NCBI RefSeq assembly: GCF_000714715.1
Contig: NZ_JMFO01000019.1
Coordinates: 124 to 64,123 of the forward strand
From: Candidatus Magnetobacterium casense
GTDB taxonomy: Bacteria > Nitrospirota > Thermodesulfovibrionia > Thermodesulfovibrionales > Magnetobacteriaceae
Length of the DNA: 64,000 bases
Direction: 5' to 3'
Shown piece by piece: positions 21,591-30,175 of the stretch. Positions within the stretch are counted from its first letter, which is position 1. Each line of letters starts with the position of its first letter. Both the position numbers and the translations under genes were made by a program. The notes beneath the pieces were generated by a model, which saw only the letters and a list, made by a program, of their open reading frames with translations, was not told where the DNA came from and did not search any database.

Positions 21591-22250
21591 TCAACTCGTC
21601 TTTACCTCGTTGAAGTTGAGTATGTCCAGGTACTCCCATTGCCTGTATGCAACGACGTAGAGGCCCTCTATGGTTGCGAATTTGATAATCTCATCCTCAA
21701 CGACGACACTGGCAAGCATGGGGATTACCTGTCTGCCTGTGCACTCGTCGAAAAAGGTCGGCAGTGTTTTTGTCTTGGCTAGTATCTTCATGACATCTCG
21801 CTCATCCGGTTTGGATTTTACCTCTATAACAAAGACCCTGTCCTGACAGGTGAGCATTATATCGACCTCACAATTACTGCCTCCTATCCTTTTCTTGTAT
21901 CTCAGACAAAAAGAGTCAGGGTCGCAGTTAAAGTATTGTTTTATCAAGGCAACTGTACCAGGGGCTATTATGTCTTCAACGAGCGTGCCCAGTTGTTTGG
22001 CAATTTCAGCCCTTTGCTGCCGAGCCTCACGCTCCATTGCCGCCATCTTTAGCCTAAAGGCCTCATGTTCCTCCTTGTTCTTCCGATCGCTCTCCTCCAT
22101 TCTCCGGTCACGTTCCTCTTGCCTCCGGTCACGTTCCTCTTGCCTCTGCTCTCGTTCCTCGGCCTCGATCTTCGCAACCCTGTGAAGCTCGATCAACTCC
22201 GCCATAGCAATCTCTAACCGGTCAACCCTCGATTCCAATAACATCTGCAT
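21591..22250 (-). CDS. Coiled-coil protein with PD-(D/E)XK nuclease-like domain
   Basis: 219 residues, starting at ATG 22250 after AAAGGAGGT. Residues 1-90 are a very charged coiled coil with a short repeat (QEERDRR twice, encoded by a 21-bp tandem repeat near 22105-22145). The C-terminal half has a restriction-like core: Glu/Asp in CEVDIML and the EVKSK motif after a hydrophobic strand. This matches the DUF3782 type of predicted nuclease-like proteins. Cellular role unknown. It is followed by comEC in the same direction. Confidence 0.65.
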   Translation of the reverse strand: MQMLLESRVDRLEIAMAELIELHRVAKIEAEEREQRQEERDRRQEERDRRMEESDRKNKEEHEAFRLKMAAMEREARQQRAEIAKQLGTLVEDIIAPGTVALIKQYFNCDPDSFCLRYKKRIGGSNCEVDIMLTCQDRVFVIEVKSKPDERDVMKILAKTKTLPTFFDECTGRQVIPMLASVVVEDEIIKFATIEGLYVVAYRQWEYLDILNFNEVKTS

Positions 22251-22394
22251 CGCCCTTACCTCCTTTAATCTTTGCTTTCACTCTCTACTTTCTATGGTAG
22301 CATGTCTGTCAGTCCTCTGGCAATGGCGACTACTCCTGATACACAAGAAATTCCAATGGCAGTGGTGCCCGAAAGCCTGAATCTGCTGCATGGC

Positions 22395-22916
22395 TCACTT
22401 AAGTCGCAATGACAGACCGCTGACTATCAGGTACGCCTGCTCGCACACCGCCGCCACCTTCTGATTGAGCAACCCCGCACGATCACGAAAACGCCTTGAA
22501 AGCTCACCTTCCGGCACTATGCCCATGCCAATCTCATTAGAAACTACAAGGATGTCCATACTCCCCTTTATCTGCCTCAAGCCCTCTGCAAGACCAATGA
22601 TGCCCTCCTTAACACGACGCTCCTCCCAGGCAAGCATTATATTGGTCAGCCATATGGTCAGACAATCCACCACTACAACATCATACATCCCCTTGACTTG
22701 CTCAATAACACCGCCCAGGTTATAAGGCTCCTCTACCGTATCCCACTGCGGCCCACGCTCCCTCTTGTGCGCCTCAATCCGTTGCCTCATTTCGTCGTCT
22801 ATGGCAAGCGCCGTTGCAATAAACACCTTCCTGCCCTCCAACGACTCGGCCCTTTCTCTGGCAAAGGTACTCTTGCCACTCTTTGACCCGCCCGTTACAA
22901 ATATGGAAGTTTTCAC
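22395..22916 (-). CDS. cobU: Adenosylcobinamide kinase / guanylyltransferase
   Basis: 173 residues with the Walker A motif GGSKSGKST, the GMP-accepting His region (IEAHKRERGPQWDTVEEP) and the Walker B segment VVVDCLTIWLTN. It phosphorylates adenosylcobinamide and transfers GMP in nucleotide-loop assembly, upstream of CobS in the pathway. Start appears to be GTG (22916). The partners cobS and cobT are 6.5 kb away in this window. No cobalamin riboswitch was recognised before it. Confidence 0.93.
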   Translation of the reverse strand: MKTSIFVTGGSKSGKSTFARERAESLEGRKVFIATALAIDDEMRQRIEAHKRERGPQWDTVEEPYNLGGVIEQVKGMYDVVVVDCLTIWLTNIMLAWEERRVKEGIIGLAEGLRQIKGSMDILVVSNEIGMGIVPEGELSRRFRDRAGLLNQKVAAVCEQAYLIVSGLSLRLK

Positions 22917-22951
22917 TTGCCTGTCTATACGGATTTCCTTAAGTCAGCGGT

Positions 22952-22989
22952 AAGTCTGAGGGGTGGCAGAACCACCCCCCTTTTTTTTT
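22952..22989. repeat. GC-rich dispersed repeat, copy 4 (short)
   Basis: TCTGAGGGGTGGCAGAACCA with a GGGGTGG/CCACCCC hairpin followed by CC and a run of nine T. On the plus strand this has the form of an intrinsic terminator, but both neighbours are on the minus strand. Confidence 0.55.
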
Positions 22990-23734
22990 ACTCGATGGTG
23001 CGTTCGTTGACTGGCTGGACTGGACGGGCGTTTCTGCCAACTATAGACAGGAACTTCTCTGTTTGCTCCTTTGAGACCTCAATGTTGGCCTTGAGCACAT
23101 TCCAGCTTACCTTTTCACTGCACGGCGGAGTTGTCAGCGAACCGCTGTAGCGATACAGGGTGTAGTCTGCCGGGAGCAGGTCTGCCGGGTTGATGGTAAA
23201 ACCTTTCACGGCTTTTTCCTCTCCGACCTTGTCCGGGAGGTTGGCCCATATGGCCTTGACAAGCGGATTCTCCTTGCCTTCCTTCATAAACACGCCCACC
23301 ACGGCCAGCTCACCCTTATCGTTTTTGTGTACGAGGTGAACCTCCATCTCGTAGGGGGTTCCGCCTACCACGTGTTCGCTTGGGCTGTGGAAGTGAAATT
23401 GCAGGAGGTTGTACTTCTTGCCATCAACGGTTACGGTGCTGCCAGGGGAGACGTTGACCTGGATTGTGTGGCCATTGTTGAGGGTCTTGATGGGACCAGT
23501 TCTGTAGTTGAACCCGATGCTCTTGGTTGAGGTCTTCAGCTCTTTTGGAAGGTCTATGGGGGATTGACTCTTACCCGTTTTGCAGACCTCATAAGACTTG
23601 GAGATGTCTCCCCAGTGCTCGGGGCCTTCCTTGCCTTCGTAGCTCCAGTGGGCTGCGTGATCTCCAGCATAGCCGAAGGTGCCTGCACATAACAAAAATA
23701 CTACTGCCAATGCTACCGTCGTAAATCGTTTCAT
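22988..23734 (-). CDS. Periplasmic alpha-class carbonic anhydrase
   Basis: 248 residues from ATG 23734 (AAAGGAGAAAG upstream); an upstream in-frame start lacks a signal peptide and is less likely. The signal peptide MKRFTTVALAVVFLLCAG precedes HWSYEGKEGPEHWG and SQSPIDL, both alpha-CA signatures. Zinc ligands are visible in FHFHSPSEH and EVHLVHKN. It interconverts CO2 and bicarbonate in the periplasm. It stands next to cobU without an obvious functional link. Confidence 0.94.
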   Translation of the reverse strand: MKRFTTVALAVVFLLCAGTFGYAGDHAAHWSYEGKEGPEHWGDISKSYEVCKTGKSQSPIDLPKELKTSTKSIGFNYRTGPIKTLNNGHTIQVNVSPGSTVTVDGKKYNLLQFHFHSPSEHVVGGTPYEMEVHLVHKNDKGELAVVGVFMKEGKENPLVKAIWANLPDKVGEEKAVKGFTINPADLLPADYTLYRYSGSLTTPPCSEKVSWNVLKANIEVSKEQTEKFLSIVGRNARPVQPVNERTIE

Positions 23735-23827
23735 GTGTTGCTTTCTCCTTTTGTTTGTTTTTTGAGTGATTAATCTTAACAATTTTTTCAAAAATATTTC
23801 AATGTGATGTTGTAAAATATAAATGCG

Positions 23828-26206
23828 ATGAATAAGAAGAGGATGTATATGCTGATTATAGCATTGTCGATATTTGTTGTCTTACCACTGGCGGACGTTT
23901 TTTTAGTCTACCCGGCGTTTATAAACCTGATGGTCAAGAATACGGAAGATGAGGCGGTGCGTGTTGCAAGACACATGTCGGTCATGTTGTCCCTTAAGGA
24001 ACATGAGGGCGAAGGTGATTTGCTGCCGGATAACTTTTCCGACCAGGTTCGGGAGCTTATGAATGACTTCAACATCGTCAAGGTAAAGCTGTTTTCAACA
24101 GAAGGCAAGGTTCTGTTCTCTACAGCTATTGAGGACGTCGGCAAGATAAACAAAGCAGACTACTTTAGGGACATCGTCTTACGTGGAAGAGCCTACACCA
24201 AGTTAGTCAAAAAAGGCAACAAATCCATGGAGAGCCAGAGGTACAGCTCTGACGTGATTGAGACATACGTGCCGGTTTTAATGGACGGTAAGGTCATCGG
24301 GGCATTTGAGATATACTATGACGTTACAAACAGAAAGGCCGCCATCGATCGCCTCCTTAACAGATCACACGTGATGTTCTTTGTAATGGTCTTTGTCTAC
24401 ATATTGACGATTATAGCCATCGGTCTGAGGTCAAAGGCACAAGAAGAGACACAAATGGGTGCCGCCCGGGAAGAGCAATCGGTTGCCAGACTGATAACAA
24501 TTATGGTTGTTGCCCTGTTTGCCACGGAGATATCGATCATGCTGCTTTTACACTATGCCCTGCCTCCGTTGCCTGGCTTGATGGGTAGTTTTGTAGACGG
24601 TATACTGCTGGTAATCATCGTAAATCCGCTGCTGTACGTTTTCTGCTTCAGACCAATGCTGGCACAGATAGGTGTTCGTCAGCGGGCAGAGCAAATGAGT
24701 CGGGAGAAGTCCATCTATCTCGACTGCATACTCAACTCCTCCACGGATATGGGGATAATTGCAACCGACATAGACCTGTATATAAAGTATTACAACCAGG
24801 AGGCAGAACGGTTGTTGGGGTTCAAGAAAGACGAGGTACTGGGCAAGACCGTCACACAGATGCACGAGCTGGCAAATGTAGCCCCGCCACGTTTTGGCTC
24901 AACACTGGAGAGACTTAAAAAAACAGAGACTCACAGCTTTGCCATTCAACTGAAAAGAGACGATGGTGTCTGTTTTGTCGAGGCCAGGGTCAGCGGTATA
25001 TGGGATGAACAGACGACCCTGGTTGGTTACGTAATGATGATCAAGGATGTCACACGTCAGAGGGCCGAGCAGGAACGGATGCGCCGCCTTATCCGGAGCG
25101 TTGAGTCAGCGGGCGAGTCCGTTGTCATAACGGATACCTCCGGTGTGGTTGAATATGTAAATCCGTCATTTACCAAATTAACCGGCTATGAGGCAACCGA
25201 GGTCGTCGGCAGAAAATCGAATCTACTAAAGAGTGGACTCACCAGCGACGACCTCTACAAGGACCTCTGGTATACCATCCTCGGCGGTGAGATATGGAAT
25301 GGCGAGGTCTCGGACAAGCGCAAGGATGGCTCATTGTATGACGTCCATCTCACCGTTGCCCCTGTCTTTGAGGACAGCGGCAAAAAAATCGAGGGATTTA
25401 TCACAATTCAGAGAGACATATCCGAGCTAAAGGCACTGTATAAGTCTATGGAAATGAAGATTGAAGACGGAGTCAGAAAAAACCAGGAGCAACAGCAGAT
25501 GTTGGTTCAACAGTCCAAGATGGCCGCTATGGGAGAGATGATCGGGGCAATAGCACACCAATGGCGTCAACCCCTCAACAGCCTCGGGGTAATGATCCAG
25601 GACGTTATTGACGCCTACGAATATGGTGAACTGAACAAGGACTACCTCGACAACTTCACCAACGATGCGCTGAAACAGATATCCTTCATGTCACACACGA
25701 TAGATGACTTCAGGAACTTCTTTAGGCCCTCAAAGGAAAAGACGGAATTCAGCGTTGTCGGGATAATCAGAAAGGTTATAGATATTGTGCGGGCGTTGCT
25801 GTATACCAATAACATAAACCTCCAACTCACGGGTGAGGAGAATATAACCATTGTCGGCTACCAGAATGAGTTCATGCAGGTAATCCTCAACCTCATAAAC
25901 AATGCACGAGACGCCATCTTACAAAGCAGAGAGCAGAGGGATACGCAACAGGAAGGGACAATCTCAATAACTATCAGCAGAGACAGTGCCGTTGTAAGGA
26001 TAGAGATCAAAGATAACGGCGGTGGCATCCCTGATGACATCAGGAACAAGCTGTTTGAACCCTATTTTACAACCAAGGGGGAAGGACACGGCACCGGTAT
26101 TGGTCTGCATCTGTCCCGTGTCATAATAGAGAGAAACATGGGCGGAAGGCTCTACGTTGACAACGATGCAGAGGGCGCCGTGTTTACAATAGAGATCAGC
26201 AAGTAA
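23828..26206 (+). CDS. Membrane sensor histidine kinase with two PAS domains
   Basis: 792 residues. A membrane helix (8-28), an extracytoplasmic sensor (about 30-180) and three further hydrophobic segments (about 183-270) are followed by PAS 1 (about 290-410), PAS 2 (about 415-535), a coiled linker, an H-box (GAIAHQWRQPLN) and an ATPase domain (NNARDAIL, DNGGGIP, GTGIGL). It should autophosphorylate on the H-box His in response to a periplasmic signal. No response regulator is adjacent. It is followed by a small membrane protein and lolD. Confidence 0.92.
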   Translation: MNKKRMYMLIIALSIFVVLPLADVFLVYPAFINLMVKNTEDEAVRVARHMSVMLSLKEHEGEGDLLPDNFSDQVRELMNDFNIVKVKLFSTEGKVLFSTAIEDVGKINKADYFRDIVLRGRAYTKLVKKGNKSMESQRYSSDVIETYVPVLMDGKVIGAFEIYYDVTNRKAAIDRLLNRSHVMFFVMVFVYILTIIAIGLRSKAQEETQMGAAREEQSVARLITIMVVALFATEISIMLLLHYALPPLPGLMGSFVDGILLVIIVNPLLYVFCFRPMLAQIGVRQRAEQMSREKSIYLDCILNSSTDMGIIATDIDLYIKYYNQEAERLLGFKKDEVLGKTVTQMHELANVAPPRFGSTLERLKKTETHSFAIQLKRDDGVCFVEARVSGIWDEQTTLVGYVMMIKDVTRQRAEQERMRRLIRSVESAGESVVITDTSGVVEYVNPSFTKLTGYEATEVVGRKSNLLKSGLTSDDLYKDLWYTILGGEIWNGEVSDKRKDGSLYDVHLTVAPVFEDSGKKIEGFITIQRDISELKALYKSMEMKIEDGVRKNQEQQQMLVQQSKMAAMGEMIGAIAHQWRQPLNSLGVMIQDVIDAYEYGELNKDYLDNFTNDALKQISFMSHTIDDFRNFFRPSKEKTEFSVVGIIRKVIDIVRALLYTNNINLQLTGEENITIVGYQNEFMQVILNLINNARDAILQSREQRDTQQEGTISITISRDSAVVRIEIKDNGGGIPDDIRNKLFEPYFTTKGEGHGTGIGLHLSRVIIERNMGGRLYVDNDAEGAVFTIEISK

Positions 26207-26218
26207 TGGGATAAGGCT

Positions 26219-26551
26219 ATGTTCAGGCTCATAAGGCGGGTGATATCGGCAATTATCCTGGGTAGTATAGCGTTTCTTGTGATAGCGTTATACTACGGCG
26301 GGGATAAGTTCTTGTGGTTTGGAACGAAGGCGCAGGAGGTTGGTCAGGAGGTCAAACAGTTGAGCGAAAAGGCGGCTGAAAAGGCTGATGAGATAAATGT
26401 CCGCAAGGATTCCCTGAGCGACCTATATAAACGAGCCGTGGCAGTATATCACGGCTTTTTGGGCGTCAAATCCAAGCCCGCAGACAAAAACACCACCAAC
26501 AGGAAAGACAACGATGAAGGCAAAGACAAACGAGTTAATCAGGATAACTAA
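26219..26551 (+). CDS. Small membrane protein of unknown function
   Basis: 110 residues: basic N-terminus, one membrane helix (about 8-28), then an amphipathic charged segment (EVGQEVKQLSEKAAEKADE) likely to be coiled coil, and a Lys/Asn/Asp-rich tail. No family recognised. It starts 12 bp after the kinase and its 3' end overlaps the lolD start by 38 bp, so it is probably co-transcribed with both. Confidence 0.6.
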   Translation: MFRLIRRVISAIILGSIAFLVIALYYGGDKFLWFGTKAQEVGQEVKQLSEKAAEKADEINVRKDSLSDLYKRAVAVYHGFLGVKSKPADKNTTNRKDNDEGKDKRVNQDN

Positions 26552-27215
26552 TCTCAGGAAGTCCTACGTCACGGAGGCCGGGGAGATACCGGTCTTAAGG
26601 GGACTAACTATGAGCGTGGAGCGTGGCGAGGTGATATCGATTATGGGGTCATCGGGGGTGGGCAAGAGCACGTTTTTGCACTGCCTTGGCACGCTTGACA
26701 GGCCAACCTCCGGGGAGGTGCTGTATGAGGGCATGGATGCCTTCAAGCTCAACAACAGTGCCCTTGCCTCTTTCAGGAACAAGACGATAGGGTTTGTATT
26801 TCAGTTTCATCACCTGTTGTCGGAGTTCAGCGCCCTGGAAAATGCGATGATGCCCGGCCTCATAGCTGGTCTGGGCAGGGACGAGGTCAAAGACCGTGCA
26901 ACGGTACTGTTGAAGGAGCTTGGGTTGGGGCATCGACTCAGGCACACGCCCGGGGAACTTTCCGGTGGCGAGCAGCAACGCGTGGCCATGGCACGGGCAC
27001 TTATCGCGGAGCCGTTGGTGATCCTGGCCGATGAGCCAACAGGTAACCTCGATACCAAAACCGGCGAGGCTCTCATAGACCTCATACACGAAATAAACAC
27101 CAAAAAGTCAACCACCTTTGTCATAGTCACACACAACATGCTCTTTGCACACAAGAGCAACAAGATATACTACATGGTCGATGGCACCATAGCCGATACG
27201 GAGATCAGACGATAA
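26514..27215 (+). CDS. lolD: Lipoprotein-export ABC transporter ATPase, LolD-type
   Basis: 233 residues with Walker A (GSSGVGKST), Q-loop ([15 protein letters not shown], the LolD/MacB family signature), LSGGEQQR, Walker B ([11 protein letters not shown]) and the switch His. LolD powers release of lipoproteins from the inner membrane by LolC/E. Its start lies inside the previous gene. No LolC/E permease is adjacent; the partner must be elsewhere, or this ATPase serves another FtsX-like permease. Confidence 0.85.
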   Translation: MKAKTNELIRITNLRKSYVTEAGEIPVLRGLTMSVERGEVISIMGSSGVGKSTFLHCLGTLDRPTSGEVLYEGMDAFKLNNSALASFRNKTIGFVFQFHHLLSEFSALENAMMPGLIAGLGRDEVKDRATVLLKELGLGHRLRHTPGELSGGEQQRVAMARALIAEPLVILADEPTGNLDTKTGEALIDLIHEINTKKSTTFVIVTHNMLFAHKSNKIYYMVDGTIADTEIRR

Positions 27216-27287
27216 AAATTCTTCCTGTAAATACTTCTCTGGGGTGCCTCACCGCCAAGTTATAGCAGGTACTTATCATAATCATCA

Positions 27288-27317
27288 CAAGATTTTTTTA
27301 CGGCAAGAAAAATCTTG
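27288..27317. promoter_or_regulatory. Operator-like inverted repeat overlapping the vapBC promoter
   Basis: CAAGATTTTT and AAAAATCTTG are perfect 10-bp arms 10 bp apart; the right arm overlaps the -35 hexamer. This is a good place for autoregulation by the antitoxin-toxin complex. Part of the block recurs near 31684. Confidence 0.5.
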
Positions 27318-27343
27318 ACATCAAAACGGTGTAATGTTACAAT
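27315..27343 (+). promoter_or_regulatory. Strong sigma70 promoter for the DUF104/PIN module
   Basis: TTGACA (27315-27320), 17-bp spacer, TACAAT (27338-27343): near-consensus hexamers with ideal spacing, 21 bp before a strong ribosome site. Confidence 0.75.
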
Positions 27344-27378
27344 AAAACTCATATAGAGAGAATAAGGAGGTAGATGTT

Positions 27379-27459
27379 GTGGTTAAGAGTAATACAAATA
27401 TAGCCAGTTATTTTAAGAATTGTAACCGTAGACAAAAGCAAAAGTCAGGGAGGGTATGA
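27379..27459 (+). CDS. 26-codon ORF coupled to the antitoxin gene
   Basis: GTG at 27379 lies 8 bp after AAGGAGG (27364-27370), the best ribosome site in this leader. The 26-residue product is basic (NRRQKQKSGR near the end). Its TGA overlaps the antitoxin ATG as ATGA, so translation could be coupled. No family recognised; it may be a leader peptide or a remnant. Confidence 0.4.
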   Translation: MVKSNTNIASYFKNCNRRQKQKSGRV

Positions 27460-27701
27460 AAATGAGCACACTTATTAAAGCCAGGTTTACTCATGGGATA
27501 ATTGAACCGTTGGAGACAATCGACTTACCAGAGGGGATGGAATTTACTATCAACGTGCCAAGTGAGCTGTGTAAAGCAGATAAGGAAGACCGGTTCTTAA
27601 AAGCTGCCGGAAGCTGGAACGGATTGATAGATGCAGAGGAATTAATACAAAACATCTACGCTGCTCGCAGGGTTTCCTGTCGGTCAGAGGTAAAGCTATA
27701 A
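27456..27701 (+). CDS. DUF104 (AF2212-like) antitoxin
   Basis: 81 residues; the N-terminal half (IKARFTHGIIEPLETIDLPE) is the DUF104 signature of AbrB-like antitoxins that pair with PIN toxins. The C-terminal tail (AAGSWNGLIDAEEL) would wrap the toxin. An alternative ATG is at 27462. It overlaps the toxin gene at ATAA. Confidence 0.8.
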   Translation: MKMSTLIKARFTHGIIEPLETIDLPEGMEFTINVPSELCKADKEDRFLKAAGSWNGLIDAEELIQNIYAARRVSCRSEVKL

Positions 27702-28102
27702 AATATCTGGTTGATACAGACTGGATTATTCATTACCTGAATGGTAATAAAGAGGTAATCTCTATATTAGCCTCTTTCAAACAAGCGGGGTTAGCGATAA
27801 GCCTGCTCTCTCTGGCAGAAGTATATGAGGGAGTTTACTACTCACTTGATCCAGTCAGAAGCGAGGAGGGTTTTAAAGGTTTTGTAGAGGGGGTAACAGT
27901 TTTAAATCTAAGCGATGAAATTTGTAAGATTTTTGCCAAAGAACGAGGTAGATTACGACAAAAAGGTCAGTTTAAAGGTCAGTTCACAGATAACATTGAT
28001 TTTTTAATCGCGTCCACTGCTCTTTATTACCGGTTAATAATTTTAACCAATAACCGCAAGGATTTTGAGAAAATAGAAGGGGTGCAAATTATCTCTGTTT
28101 AG
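27698..28102 (+). CDS. PIN-domain toxin (VapC type) with ATA at the start position
   Basis: 134 codons, complete and free of stops, reading I/M-KYLVDTDWIIHYLNG. Acidic PIN residues are present: Asp6, Glu41 (LAEVYEG), Asp98 and Asp101 (TDNIDFLIAS), plus NNRKDF. VapC toxins are Mg-dependent RNases acting mostly on tRNA or rRNA. There is no ATG, GTG or TTG near the expected start: the position that should be ATG in an ATGA overlap with the antitoxin stop reads ATAA. A G-to-A change at 27700 would remove the start while leaving the antitoxin stop as TAA. Expression may be very low, or ATA may be used. Confidence 0.75.
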   Translation: MKYLVDTDWIIHYLNGNKEVISILASFKQAGLAISLLSLAEVYEGVYYSLDPVRSEEGFKGFVEGVTVLNLSDEICKIFAKERGRLRQKGQFKGQFTDNIDFLIASTALYYRLIILTNNRKDFEKIEGVQIISV

Positions 28103-28240
28103 CATCACCATGAGATTGTTTTAGTATCCTCTTAAAAAAGCATGGTAAGCTTCTATAAGCTAAGGTGCTACCCCCTGCGTTTTTTATTCTTGACCGGACG
28201 ATGCTGTAGGCTGTATAATTTATGTCTTTAGGAGGTAGCT

Positions 28241-28582
28241 ATGGATTGCATATTCTGTAAGGTAGCAAACAAAGAAATAAGGGCAACGGTTGTGTATGAG
28301 GACGACCAGGTGGTGGCCTTTGAGGACCTCAACCCACAGGCGCCTGTACATGTGCTCGTCATCCCCAGGAAACACATCCCCACAATACTGGATATGACCA
28401 GTGAGGACACCGCAGTCGTTGGACATATGTTTGAGGTGGCCGGTCGTATCGCCAGGGACAGGGAGGTGGCACAACGAGGGTTTCGGATGGTCATCAATTG
28501 CAACGCCGAGGCCGGTCAGAGTGTCTACCACATCCACATGCACGTAATCGGTGGCAGGGCCATGCACTGGCCACCCGGATAA
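28241..28582 (+). CDS. HIT family nucleotide hydrolase (HinT-like)
   Basis: 113 residues starting after AGGAGGT. DCIFCKVANKEI at the N-terminus, HVLVIPRKHIP in the middle and the histidine triad HIHMHVIGG near the C-terminus. HinT-type enzymes hydrolyse AMP-lysine and similar phosphoramidates. Full length; followed closely by mqnD. Confidence 0.95.
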   Translation: MDCIFCKVANKEIRATVVYEDDQVVAFEDLNPQAPVHVLVIPRKHIPTILDMTSEDTAVVGHMFEVAGRIARDREVAQRGFRMVINCNAEAGQSVYHIHMHVIGGRAMHWPPG

Positions 28583-28589
28583 GGCGCAC

Positions 28590-29414
28590 TTGAACAATCA
28601 CCTTACCCTGGGGTTTTCGCCATGCCCCAATGACACGTACATGTTCTATGCCCTCGTCCATAACATGGTGGATACCGGCGCCCTGAGATTTACCCCGGAC
28701 ATCCGGGACATCGAGGCCCTGAACCTTGCAGCCCTTGCCGGTGAATTGGATGTCACCAAGGTATCGTTTCATGCCTATGGACTGCTGAGGGATACGTACA
28801 GGCTGCTTCGTAGTGGGGCGGCTATGGGACGGGGCTGCGGGCCGCTTGTGGTCAGCCTCAGACCAACCTCCATGACAGAGCTGGTCGGCAAGAAAATTGC
28901 CATCCCGGGCAGGTATACCACGGCATACCTGCTGTTGCAGTTGTATGACCCTGCCCTTAGTCGCAATGTCGTAGAGATGCCGTTTCACGCAATCCTTGAT
29001 ACCGTCAGGGATGGCCAGGCCGATGCCGGATTGATCATACACGAGAGCCGCTTTACGTATGCCGATAATGGCCTGACTCTGGTGGCAGACCTTGGTCAGT
29101 GGTGGGAGCAAACATACGGTTTACCGATACCACTGGGGTGCATCGTGGCAAGGCGGCAGAGCGTGGATGAGTCACTGGCACGGAGGGTCAGCACTGCCAT
29201 CAGGGAATCAATCCTTTATGCTAATAACCATCCACAGGAGACCCTTGAGTACATACGGGACTACTGTCGTGAGCTGTCCGAGGGGTGCATCCGCGGGCAC
29301 ATCGGCCTGTACGTCAACGACTTCTCCCTGGATATGGGGCAAGAGGGTGAAAGGGCGGTTGCAGTCATGTTGCAATTGGCTCAAGAGAGAGGTATCTTAA
29401 AGATGAACAGTTAA
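28590..29414 (+). CDS. mqnD: 1,4-dihydroxy-6-naphthoate synthase MqnD
   Basis: Periplasmic-binding-protein-like fold enzyme of the futalosine menaquinone pathway, converting cyclic dehypoxanthinyl futalosine to 1,4-dihydroxy-6-naphthoate. The signature LGFSPCPNDTYMFYAL lies at the N-terminus, and DVTKVSFHAYG, GCGPLVVS and DAGLIIHESRFTY follow. I chose TTG 28590, which places the signature at the usual distance; a GTG at 28551 inside the HIT gene is the alternative. Its 3' end overlaps the convergent cobS by 4 bp. Confidence 0.9.
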   Translation: MNNHLTLGFSPCPNDTYMFYALVHNMVDTGALRFTPDIRDIEALNLAALAGELDVTKVSFHAYGLLRDTYRLLRSGAAMGRGCGPLVVSLRPTSMTELVGKKIAIPGRYTTAYLLLQLYDPALSRNVVEMPFHAILDTVRDGQADAGLIIHESRFTYADNGLTLVADLGQWWEQTYGLPIPLGCIVARRQSVDESLARRVSTAIRESILYANNHPQETLEYIRDYCRELSEGCIRGHIGLYVNDFSLDMGQEGERAVAVMLQLAQERGILKMNS

Positions 29415-30175
29415 AAGAAATCACACATAAATCCTTGTAGCACATTTAAAATCAGTAAAAACAGCAGTTCGTTTAACTCTATCAATGCCCCAAGTGTGTC
29501 TCCGTTTAATCCGCCAAGCAGTTTGCCAAACGCCATGACGCACAGGTGGGTAAAGGCGTAGCACGCAGGTAAAATTGCCAGGTACCGGATGCCAAATGCG
29601 GCCATGATCGATATTGCCGTCAGGAGGGACAAGAGAAATATCCATGGCGTTGTATTTTCAATGAACACCCTGCCGAGGCCGTCTTTCATTGCGCTCTTAC
29701 CCGCATACATGGCATAGACACAGCACGAACGGCCAACCACAGGGCAGAGCACCAAAGCGTAGGCATTGGTTCCCAGGGGTGTTTTCAACAGCAGGTATTT
29801 CAGCATTATGCAAAACACTATGGCAGCCACGCCAAATGGGCCTACCGTAGGGCTTTTCATGATGCCGAGTTTTTCGGCTATCGATTTTCTGGCTGCGATA
29901 GCGTCAAACGTATCAGCGATGGCATCCAGGTGTAACCCACCCGCGATTACAGTCAGTACCAGGACAATCAAAAAGACTGCCACCTCCACGGGCAGATACC
30001 TGCTGCTCAACGCCCAACATCCCCACAGACAGCCCCCTATCAACAACCCGACAAGCGGGAAGGAGGCGGCACTCCTGGCCACGTCCCTGTCGCTGAGTAC
30101 CTCAAAACGCCACGGCAACGGCAGTATCGTGAGAAACCCTACGGCAAAGACAAACGATGCCCTAAGACTTTTCAG
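29411..30175 (-). CDS. cobS: Adenosylcobinamide-GDP ribazoletransferase
   Basis: Membrane enzyme joining adenosylcobinamide-GDP and alpha-ribazole. Conserved GGLHLDAIADTFDAI with the Asp cluster and GPFGV are visible, with several hydrophobic helices. The canonical start at TTG 30118 would cut off the family N-terminus. The frame continues upstream as KSLRASFVFAVGFLTILP, so the likely start is CTG at 30175, overlapping the cobT stop by 14 bp and giving 254 residues, the usual length. No ATG, GTG or TTG exists there, which is unusual. Confidence 0.85.
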   Translation of the reverse strand: MKSLRASFVFAVGFLTILPLPWRFEVLSDRDVARSAASFPLVGLLIGGCLWGCWALSSRYLPVEVAVFLIVLVLTVIAGGLHLDAIADTFDAIAARKSIAEKLGIMKSPTVGPFGVAAIVFCIMLKYLLLKTPLGTNAYALVLCPVVGRSCCVYAMYAGKSAMKDGLGRVFIENTTPWIFLLSLLTAISIMAAFGIRYLAILPACYAFTHLCVMAFGKLLGGLNGDTLGALIELNELLFLLILNVLQGFMCDFF

